Shown one piece after another: positions 1-5,161 of a stretch of DNA of 6,454 bases. The notes under the pieces were generated by a model. The model did no database searches. It was given only the letters and a program-made list of their open reading frames with translations, and had not been told where the DNA came from. The stretch comes from an uncultured Pirellulaceae bacterium (GTDB lineage: Bacteria; Planctomycetota; Planctomycetia; Pirellulales; Pirellulaceae), in contig CAKQNH010000281.1 in NCBI GenBank assembly GCA_934255105.1, positions 1 to 6,454 on the forward strand. Direction: 5' to 3'. The position numbers were made by a program, and so were the translations under genes. The first letter of the stretch is position 1. Every line of letters starts with the position of its first letter.

Positions 1-1
1 A

Positions 2-1465
2 CTCGGGCAGCGGTCGATCGCGCCGGCGAGTCTCTTCGGAATTCCTTCGCCGGCGGCAGCGGGTGGTAGCGCACCCGCCTCGGCTGTAGATCTCATTCGG
101 CAACTGGCATCGGAAACTCAGCCGCGGATCGGGCCCCGACTGCCGACGCAGGGGAGGCATGAGACGATCTTCGCGATCGGCACCGCTCCGACACAAAACC
201 AGCTTGCTTGGCGAGCGTTGTTGACGGGCGGGCGTTGGGACTTTGAAACTCGCGCGGCCAATCCGGAATTCGGCGATCCAGGCAACGGGCCAGGTCCGGA
301 TGTGCACTGCGCTGGAGTCACCGTTGATGGCTTGCTGGCGTACGATTTGGCGATCCACGCACTCAAACGCGCCCAGCCCATCCTCCCCTTGGGTCCCGGT
401 CAACAAGGCTGGATCGTGTCGATGGGTGGAGACAACTGGGATCCAGCGATGCCGCCAGCGGGCGGTACGGTTGCCGCAGTTGCTTTAGAGACGATCGCGG
501 CACTTTGCGATACGCCCGAATTGTCGTTCCTTCCGACACCTCAGGTGGGCGACACCGTGGCTAGCCTGCAAGCCGCGGTCATCAATGCACTGGGCCTGCC
601 ACCTCAGCCACCCCCTTCACCTAGCAACGCCGATCGAGTCCTGATTGAAATTCAACGTGAGATTGCCAATGCCAAGTTCGGGCGGCGCGACGCGCAGTGG
701 GCTCTCACCCGGGCCATCGCCCAGGCCCGGGAGCTGATCTACATCGAAAGTCCCAGTTTTGCGGCAACCGCCCGGCCACCCGATGCGCCCAATCCGCCAC
801 TGCCACTGCAACCGCATGAACATGATCTGGTCGCGGCAATTGCGGCGGCATTGACCGCCAACTCCAGACTCAAAGTCATCCTATGCATGCCGCGCCAGCC
901 CGATTTTGCTGTCCAAAAAGAGCCCTGGATCCGCGCAGCACTGAAGCATCGCCAGGAAGCTGTATCCCTCTTGGTGGGCGCCCATCCGACGCGCGTGGCC
1001 GCCTTCCATCCCATTGGTTTTCCTGGAAGAACCGCAGTGATTCGCACAACCGTGGTCCTTGTAGATGACGTGTGGTGTCAGGTAGGAACAAGTCACATTC
1101 GCCGCCGCGGGATGACGTTTGACGGGGGCGTCGATGTGGCGAATATAGATTGCCAGATCACCGGCGGCTATTCCGCCGGCATTGCTGCATTTCGTCGCCA
1201 GTTGATGGCCGCCAAGCTCGGCGTAGCGACGCCTGCGACTCCGGCTCAGGCCACGGCGCTTTGGACGCGGCTCGCTCGGCCCGATAGCGCATTCGATGTC
1301 GTCGCCGATCTGCTGATGCAAGGATCTTCCGGGCGGATCCAGCCCATCTGGGCAGGTCCCACGGACGATGTGGTCCTCGCGCAGAAAGGGTCCGTGGCCG
1401 ACCCCGATGGCGCCACTGGCGCCGATTTCCTTACGCTGTTCGCCAGCCTGCTCTCTGAGATCTGA
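2..1465 (+). CDS. Phospholipase D superfamily protein, 5'-truncated by window edge, degenerate HKD site
   Basis: The frame is open from the left edge to the TGA at 1463-1465, so this is the last ~487 codons of a larger protein; the ATG at 218 is internal. The C-terminal half follows the PLD-fold layout. A strand segment RELIYIESPSF (about 728-760) matches the usual 'IYIENQYF' region, then a strand VILCMP (about 876-893), then RTTVVLVDDVWCQVGT at 1043-1090 where the second HKD motif (HxKx4Dx6GS) belongs. There His is Arg, Lys is Thr, Asp is kept and GS is GT, so classical phosphodiesterase or transphosphatidylation chemistry at this site looks lost. The upstream segment PDVHCAGVTVDGLLAYDLAI (about 296-355) resembles the stretch after the first HKD, so that motif, if present, lies off the window. 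A Pro-rich linker sits near 598-620. No membrane helix is obvious. The superfamily call is fairly secure; the substrate and activity are unknown. It converges on the next gene. Confidence 0.7.
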   Translation, partial: LGQRSIAPASLFGIPSPAAAGGSAPASAVDLIRQLASETQPRIGPRLPTQGRHETIFAIGTAPTQNQLAWRALLTGGRWDFETRAANPEFGDPGNGPGPDVHCAGVTVDGLLAYDLAIHALKRAQPILPLGPGQQGWIVSMGGDNWDPAMPPAGGTVAAVALETIAALCDTPELSFLPTPQVGDTVASLQAAVINALGLPPQPPPSPSNADRVLIEIQREIANAKFGRRDAQWALTRAIAQARELIYIESPSFAATARPPDAPNPPLPLQPHEHDLVAAIAAALTANSRLKVILCMPRQPDFAVQKEPWIRAALKHRQEAVSLLVGAHPTRVAAFHPIGFPGRTAVIRTTVVLVDDVWCQVGTSHIRRRGMTFDGGVDVANIDCQITGGYSAGIAAFRRQLMAAKLGVATPATPAQATALWTRLARPDSAFDVVADLLMQGSSGRIQPIWAGPTDDVVLAQKGSVADPDGATGADFLTLFASLLSEI

Positions 1466-1875
1466 GCACAACTGAACCAGACACAGACCCTAGTGATGCC
1501 GTCTGCGCTAGACTGAGGATCTGCATAGGCCGGGGGATATCGTTTCCAATACCACCGCGACAGACTGATGGTGCGGTCCCTCTTGCCTTGAACGACCGAT
1601 GCACGCACTGAACATTCGCTGGGTTGACCGAATCGTGGCCGTTACAATATTCACTGATGACCTCGCTGATGCTGCAAAACTGGAGCGTCTACGGTCGCTC
1701 CCCTACCTCATGAACGTGGAGATCCGGAACCAACTCACCCGCGTGCCGTCTATGCTGACTTAGAACATTCGACGCTTAAGGTGAGCTTTGTCGACGAGTT
1801 CTGGCACCCTCCCCACACCACCGGACATGCGGGTCCGCATGCGGCGGTTCAACGAAGATGAGCAAGCTCTGTCCA
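1466..1875. other. Convergent intergenic region, about 410 bases
   Basis: This gap lies between two genes that end toward each other. It holds a possible 54-codon plus-strand ORF (1599-1763) and a strong minus-strand bulged hairpin (1817-1848) resembling group II intron domain V. No U-tract terminator was seen behind either stop codon. Nothing recognisable was found in 1466-1598. Confidence 0.6.
1599..1763 (+). CDS. Doubtful small ORF, 54 aa, unknown
   Basis: ATG at 1599 to TAG at 1761-1763. The product is Leu- and charge-rich; the central part DDLADAAKLERLRSLPYL is amphipathic and vaguely like one leucine-rich-repeat unit of planctomycete proteins. There is no convincing Shine-Dalgarno sequence, since the bases before the ATG are CTTGAACGACCG. 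The frame is closed only ten codons upstream, by the TGA at 1566-1568. It could be a decayed gene end or chance. I do not recognise it and give no function. Confidence 0.15.
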   Translation: MHALNIRWVDRIVAVTIFTDDLADAAKLERLRSLPYLMNVEIRNQLTRVPSMLT

Positions 1876-1876
1876 T
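1790..1876 (-). mobile_element. Possible group II intron remnant (domain V-like hairpin)
   Basis: On the minus strand, 1848 to 1817 reads as ACCGCCG, CATGCG, loop GACC, CGCATG, a two-base bulge TC, then CGGTGGT. That is a 7-bp lower stem (one G-U pair), a 3'-side two-base bulge, a 6-bp upper stem and a 4-base loop, closely matching domain V of bacterial group II introns. The flanks GTTGAACCGCCG and GGTGGTGTGGGGAGGG also resemble sequences I recall around bacterial intron 3' ends. No reverse transcriptase/maturase, domain VI hairpin or 3' boundary is visible, so at most a fragment is left. The loop is not a GNRA tetraloop and I cannot place the AGC/CGC catalytic triad with certainty. It directly abuts the stop codon of the truncated VTT gene. 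Alternatively, it is an unrelated hairpin acting in mRNA 3'-end formation. Outer limits are approximate. Confidence 0.45.
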
Positions 1877-2964
1877 TATGAACCACCGGCATCGACGTGT
1901 TGTCGAAGCAATGAATTGAACGATGAGTGGTCGAACTTTGGACCCGATGCGTTTTCCGCGTACGCCTCTTTCAGCTCTGCAGGAGGCGGGCCAAACATGC
2001 TCTCCAACCATCGCTCGAACGTCGTAGCGGAAAAATACGCGTAGGCCGCCGCAGCAATCATGACCAACGCTACCGCAGCCAGAACGATGGTGCTTGCCAG
2101 ACGTGGAGCATTGCGTTCGTCGCGCAGGTCGTTGTCCTTATCGTTGTCCTTATCGTTGTCCTTACCGTTGTCGTTGTTGTTGTTGTCGTTGTCGTTGGTC
2201 GACGCTGTGCCGTCCGCAGTCGATTTCTGCATTTGCTCTTGCAGCTTACTGCGGGCCAACCGGGTGATATAAACCGTGACTGCCACTGTCGCCAGCAAGC
2301 CAATGGCCAACATGACCCACTCGCCAGGTGTCCGTGCTCGGTCGGCGCCAACCGCCGCGCCTGTGACGTGTCCGAGATAGACGTAAAGAAACGTCCCCGG
2401 AAGCATGGCCGCCCAACTGGTAACCACGCATGGCCAGAAGCGAATCGGCGTCAGACCGTACAGGTAGTTTTGCAGATTGAAGGGAATCGCCGGCGACAGG
2501 CGCAGCATGGCGACAATCTTCCATCCCCCTTCACCAATCGCTTTGTCAATAGCACCGAACTTGCGGTTGCGACCCGCCACTGCGGCGATCTTGTCGCGGG
2601 CAACATAACGGGCGATCAGAAACGCGAGCGCTGCGCCAAACGTTGACCCAATCGATACCGTAATCGTTCCGACCACCAAGCCGAACATGGCCCCGGCCGC
2701 CAAAGTTAGAATCGTTCCCGGCACAAACAGCACCGTGGCCACGACGTACAGAAGCACCAAAACCACTGGCCCCCAGATTCCCAGTCCGCCGATCCAGCCT
2801 TTCATCGCCTCCATTGCCTGGCCAATCGGCAACGAGCGAACGAGCAGCAGCAACGCGGCCAGAATCAACAACATCGAAAGCCACCGAATGGCTGTCACAA
2901 CTCGGGTGTGGCGGTTGGTGTCGAGCGGCGATTGATCCGTTACCTGAGGTGTCATGACGTGCAT
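1876..2964 (-). CDS. VTT-domain (TVP38/TMEM64, DedA-like) membrane protein with truncated DUF547-like C-terminus
   Basis: 362 aa. An N-terminal helix (about 27-43) is followed by the VTT/SNARE-associated core: FVPGTILTLAAGAMFG (80-95), a Gly/Ala-rich membrane segment (96-119), RLSPAIPFNLQNYLYG (155-170), and helices near 178-198 and 216-234. This family sits in the cytoplasmic membrane; relatives have been linked to lipid scrambling and envelope homeostasis, and the substrate here is unknown. Unusually, an Asp/Asn/Lys linker follows (257-283, with three KDND units), then another membrane helix (289-311), a ~30-residue spacer, and FDHSSFNSLLRQHVDAGG (344-361). That last stretch matches the start of DUF547 domains. 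The frame ends one residue later at TAA, so the ~100+ remaining DUF547 residues are missing. Start: GGCAGG lies 4 bases before the ATG at 2964; an in-frame ATG at 2955, 9 bases after AGG, is equally plausible. VTT call strong, DUF547 call moderate. Confidence 0.85.
   Translation of the reverse strand: MHVMTPQVTDQSPLDTNRHTRVVTAIRWLSMLLILAALLLLVRSLPIGQAMEAMKGWIGGLGIWGPVVLVLLYVVATVLFVPGTILTLAAGAMFGLVVGTITVSIGSTFGAALAFLIARYVARDKIAAVAGRNRKFGAIDKAIGEGGWKIVAMLRLSPAIPFNLQNYLYGLTPIRFWPCVVTSWAAMLPGTFLYVYLGHVTGAAVGADRARTPGEWVMLAIGLLATVAVTVYITRLARSKLQEQMQKSTADGTASTNDNDNNNNDNGKDNDKDNDKDNDLRDERNAPRLASTIVLAAVALVMIAAAAYAYFSATTFERWLESMFGPPPAELKEAYAENASGPKFDHSSFNSLLRQHVDAGGS
2129..2200. repeat. 12-bp tandem repeat grading into GTT/GTC trinucleotide repeat, coding
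   Basis: The unit TCGTTGTCCTTA occurs three times perfectly (2129-2140, 2141-2152, 2153-2164), then degenerates into GTT/GTC triplets to about 2200. On the minus strand it encodes the Lys-Asp-Asn-Asp and poly-Asn/Asp linker of the VTT protein. Because 12 and 3 are multiples of three, unit gain or loss would change linker length without shifting frame. Confidence 0.9.
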
Positions 2965-2983
2965 CCTACCTGCCCGTCAAACG

Positions 2984-3213
2984 CCGGGGGCACAGCACTT
3001 TGGTCGGGGGAAAGTATTTTACCAAATCTGGTGGTTAGCGCGTAAGAACTTTGACTCCCGTTTGTCTATAGAGGTAGGCCCAAATCGGAATGAGCACTGA
3101 TCAGCTAACCGATAACTTCTCTACTCAGCCAGCTCGCCGCCTGAGGTCCGTCGATCTCTTCGTCGTCCACTGACGACGCTCCCACACCCTCAAGCAAAGT
3201 GCTGTGGCCCCGG
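2984..3213. repeat. Inverted-repeat element, 19-bp arms, MITE-like
   Basis: The left arm (2984-3002, CCGGGGGCACAGCACTTTG) and the right arm (3195-3213, CAAAGTGCTGTGGCCCCGG) are reverse complements at 18 of 19 positions. Weaker inward matching continues for about 8 bases: TCGGGGG on the left against TTGAGGG read inward from the right. The arms enclose 192 bases with no transposase. Size and layout fit a miniature inverted-repeat element or a pair of oppositely oriented copies of one dispersed intergenic repeat. No clear target-site duplication was seen. Confidence 0.6.
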
Positions 3214-3235
3214 TCCGGTTGTGCCCCGGTCCGGT
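3207..3235. repeat. 13-bp direct repeat, 16-bp period
   Basis: GCCCCGGTCCGGT occurs at 3207-3219 and 3223-3235, separated by TGT. The first copy overlaps the end of the right arm of the inverted repeat. Confidence 0.8.
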
Positions 3236-3284
3236 GGTGGCTGCGGCGCGGTGGCGATACTCTGAAACCCATTCATAGCCGCGA

Positions 3285-3770
3285 TCATTCTCGTACGCGG
3301 AATGCATTCATTGTCCATTTGAAGCCCTTGTCGTCGACAAATTCACCCTCGAGTTCACCGAAGCTCTTGACTGCGAGTAGTGCCTTTCCCTTGATGGGCT
3401 CCGCTTGCTGCTTGGGCGAAATATTTCCCCGCAAGGTTTCGAATTCTGCGACCGTGTTCTTAGACCCTATATTCGGTTTGCATACACCAATCTGCCTCGT
3501 GAATTCACCGCCGGTTTCATCAGCCTGATAAATCTTCAAGTCTGAAACTCGATATCTCCCACGAATTGGCATTGGAGCGTTCGGTCCTTGATGGTTTGGT
3601 TTCAATTCAAATCTCCATATAGCACCATCGATTGAACCCGTCTCCGCAAGAAATTTCCCTTTTTGCTTTCCTTTTCGCCGTTGCTGTTGAGCTAAGCCTG
3701 ACTGGCTCAGAACGACGATTGAAAACACAAACAGAATCGAAACTCGAACCGCGACCCTTGAATTGAACAT
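3285..3770 (-). CDS. Secreted hypothetical protein, 161 aa
   Basis: I do not recognise a named family. The N-terminus is a clear Sec signal peptide: a short basic start, a hydrophobic core (about 9-22) and a likely cut after SGLA (residue 28). A strongly basic patch RRKGKQKGK (31-39) follows. The mature part (~133 aa) has alternating hydrophobic residues and many glycines, for example GAIWRFELKP, GRYRVSDLKIY, GKALLAVKSFGELEGEF and FKWTMNAFRV, suggesting a small beta-rich domain exported to the periplasm or outside. There is a single Cys (97), so no internal disulfide. Start choice is good: AGAGG lies six bases before the ATG at 3770. It is on the same strand as the downstream-oriented VTT gene and the upstream hydrolase gene, but gaps over 300 bases on both sides argue for its own promoter. 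By eye it is less GC-rich than the genes at the window's ends. Confidence 0.7.
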   Translation of the reverse strand: MFNSRVAVRVSILFVFSIVVLSQSGLAQQQRRKGKQKGKFLAETGSIDGAIWRFELKPNHQGPNAPMPIRGRYRVSDLKIYQADETGGEFTRQIGVCKPNIGSKNTVAEFETLRGNISPKQQAEPIKGKALLAVKSFGELEGEFVDDKGFKWTMNAFRVRE

Positions 3771-3800
3771 ACAACACCTCTGTGTGACTAAAACGAAACG

Positions 3801-3827
3801 ATCGAACCTGCAACTTGCTATCGAACC
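3801..3827. promoter_or_regulatory. Direct repeat upstream of secreted-protein gene, possible operator
   Basis: ATCGAACC occurs at 3801-3808 and again at 3820-3827, start-to-start 19 bases, 31-57 bases before the ATG at 3770. Position and near two-turn spacing would suit a regulator site. No regulator or matching known box is identified. Confidence 0.25.
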
Positions 3828-3932
3828 CTGAATCCGCAGTCATCCGACTCGCAGAATGCCATTTGTCGCTCTCGCTTGTTAGGCTTTGGTTGGCAAACTC
3901 ACAACTAAGACGCTTCACTTCGCACGCCCTAT

Positions 3933-3971
3933 GCGGGCACCAACAGCGGGCACCAACAGCGGGCACCTACT
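3933..3971. repeat. 13-bp tandem repeat, three units
   Basis: GCGGGCACCAACA at 3933-3945 and 3946-3958 is perfect; the third unit, 3959-3971, is GCGGGCACCTACT (two mismatches). It is non-coding. The unit length of 13 is not a multiple of three, fitting a non-translated repeat. Confidence 0.85.
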
Positions 3972-4107
3972 ACGAGCTAGCCTAGCGTGCCGCATGGGGG
4001 GTGACAAGCTATTGGTTAGTCAAATCAGATGCTCGGCAGGCGATTTTTTGCCCAGAGTAGAAGAAAGGCGGCCAAGTACCGATTTCGGCCCTGTGAGTTC
4101 ATGCGAG

Positions 4108-4914
4108 TCATTTGCGGAGCGGCACGTGATCCCAAAATCTGTCGATATGCTTCAGGTGCAGCATGTGTTCCTGACCGGAGGCCCCATCGAATCCAAGGAC
4201 AATGAATTGTCCCCGTTGAGCTCGGCTCGTTTGACGCAGAGCGTCTGTCGGTGGTGACGTGTGTGGCATTCGAGTCATGCTCAGGGAATTCAGCAGGTAA
4301 TCGGCCGTCTCGGTAGTGCTTGCATAAGACGTTGGCTGTGCCGAATGAGACAGAACGAAGGCCTTTTCATTCCTAGCCGCAAGTGAGGCAAAGCGAACAA
4401 AGTCGCGCATGTTCTCGTCGTCGACAGCGCGCTTCGTTTCTTTGGTGTTCAGACCAGCGTAGATCGAATCAGCCATGATGATTCCATCGATTTGCTGGAA
4501 GTACGACGGCCTTTTGAGGATTTCACGCACGGCGCCATAGCCGGCACTAAATGAGGAAACGTAGACGCGTTTCCATTCTCCAAATGTCTTACCTGTAGCC
4601 GCCGAATGAGTTTTCTCCAGGATTTTCCCGAACAACTCACGGTCCTCGGCAAACGGCTTCGAGTATGCAGATGACAGCCCAGGGAAATTGATGATTACCA
4701 GGACCGCACTTGAGTCACTCCGAACAAACGCCTCCTTAACGGTCGACGTCGCACCATGAAAGTGAATCAATACCGTGTCGGGCACGTCGCCGGTATTTCG
4801 GAATACTGCCATGCTCCCGTTGCCGATCGGCATCGTGAGTGCGACGTCGAGCACGTCATCCGCTGCGGCCGCTTGCGCAATGAGGGCGAAACTGAAGGCA
4901 AGAATTCGACTCAT
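4108..4914 (-). CDS. Secreted alpha/beta-hydrolase-fold protein
   Basis: 268 aa from the ATG at 4914, chosen because it starts a clean signal peptide (MSRILAFSFALIAQAAAA, likely cut near residue 18) and has GAG 8 bases upstream. The in-frame ATG at 4965 would add 17 polar residues before the signal. Motifs fit the alpha/beta-hydrolase fold: VLIHFHG (48-54) with the usual HG of the oxyanion region, the nucleophile elbow YVSSFSAGYGA (118-128) with Ser123 as likely nucleophile, Asp149 in IIMADS as candidate acid, and His250 in GQEHMLH as candidate base. The elbow is S-x-S-x-G rather than G-x-S-x-G. I recall planctomycete proteins with the same 'FSAGYGAVR' and 'STTETAD' signatures (here 199-204), so it probably belongs to that uncharacterised family. 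Substrate (ester, peptide or sugar ester) is unknown. It is transcribed divergently from the Nramp-like gene and separated by 337 bases from the gene behind it. Confidence 0.75.
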   Translation of the reverse strand: MSRILAFSFALIAQAAAADDVLDVALTMPIGNGSMAVFRNTGDVPDTVLIHFHGATSTVKEAFVRSDSSAVLVIINFPGLSSAYSKPFAEDRELFGKILEKTHSAATGKTFGEWKRVYVSSFSAGYGAVREILKRPSYFQQIDGIIMADSIYAGLNTKETKRAVDDENMRDFVRFASLAARNEKAFVLSHSAQPTSYASTTETADYLLNSLSMTRMPHTSPPTDALRQTSRAQRGQFIVLGFDGASGQEHMLHLKHIDRFWDHVPLRK

Positions 4915-5161
4915 GGGCTTTCTCGATCTGTTACATTGCTCGAACGTGGGTGCCGACGCGGTCATATAGCCGCGAAGCCAAAATTGAGTTCCATAAACTG
5001 CACTCAGTTCGATTATTCAAGAAAAAACTGATCCTGGTAGAGCCACTTGCGCCTATCGACATTCCTTCGTCGATGGTGGTGACCGGGATAGTATCGCTCC
5101 GATAGCAAAAGTTGTGCAAATAGTTCATTCGACAGAGCCTGAACAGCATGGAAAAAACGAA
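4915..5161. promoter_or_regulatory. Divergent promoter region between hydrolase and Nramp-like genes
   Basis: It must carry promoters for both outward-facing genes. For the minus-strand hydrolase, TTGAAT (5020-5015) and TTTATG (4997-4992) with a 17-base spacer form a weak sigma70-like pair. On the plus side, two inverted repeats (5055-5074 and 5092-5104) precede the transporter start. All promoter assignments are tentative, since planctomycete promoters often match the consensus poorly. Confidence 0.3.
5055..5104. repeat. Two small inverted repeats upstream of the transporter gene
   Basis: ATCGAC at 5055-5060 pairs with GTCGAT at 5069-5074 (8-base loop). TATCG at 5092-5096 pairs with CGATA at 5100-5104 (3-base centre CTC). 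They lie 58-107 bases before the ATG at 5162 and could be operator sites or leader-RNA hairpins. They match no metal-regulator box I know. Confidence 0.35.

Larger units (their letters stand above)
2965..3284. other. Intergenic region, 320 bases, with inverted- and direct-repeat element
   Basis: No convincing gene lies here. It contains the 19-bp inverted repeat pair (2984-3002 and 3195-3213) and a 13-bp direct repeat. A 55-codon minus-strand ORF (3272 down to 3105) is open across part of it but has no ribosome binding site and overlaps the repeats. The 5' leader of the VTT gene lies at its left end; TAAAAT near 3012-3017 on the minus strand is a possible -10 box without a clear -35. Confidence 0.6.
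3771..4107. other. Intergenic region, 337 bases, with short repeats
   Basis: This lies between two same-strand genes and no supported gene was found. It holds three 13-bp tandem units (3933-3971), a perfect 5-1-5 palindrome GCTAGCCTAGC (3976-3986) and an 8-bp direct repeat in the leader of the secreted-protein gene (3801-3827). It also contains GTTAGGC near 3877-3883, which looks like half of an integron attC site but has no partner. Confidence 0.6.

Noticed and set aside
1760..2011. Minus-strand 83-codon ORF through the hairpin region
   Set aside because: It overlaps the VTT gene's 3' end in another frame; its middle is a translation of the domain V-like RNA structure, so it is probably spurious.
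2129..2200. Possible CRISPR-like repeat array
   Set aside because: Units are 12 bp and contiguous with no spacers, and they lie inside a coding frame.
2060..2272. Plus-strand ORF rich in Ser-Leu repeats
   Set aside because: It is the antisense reading of the KDND-coding tandem repeat and has no independent support.
3049..3066. TTGACT and TATAGA resembling -35 and -10 boxes on the plus strand
   Set aside because: The spacer is only about 10 bases and no plus-strand gene follows.
3105..3272. 55-codon minus-strand ORF beginning MGFRVSPP, like the end of formylglycine-generating-type proteins
   Set aside because: The resemblance is limited to the GFRV motif, there is no ribosome binding site, and the ORF overlaps the inverted and direct repeats.
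3877..3883. GTTAGGC (GCCTAAC on the minus strand), an integron attC-like core site next to small secreted-protein genes
   Set aside because: No matching opposite core site or imperfect palindrome was found at attC distance on either strand, so a gene-cassette array is not supported.
4915..4965. Upstream ATG at 4965 as the hydrolase start
   Set aside because: It would place 17 polar residues before the signal peptide and lacks a Shine-Dalgarno sequence.
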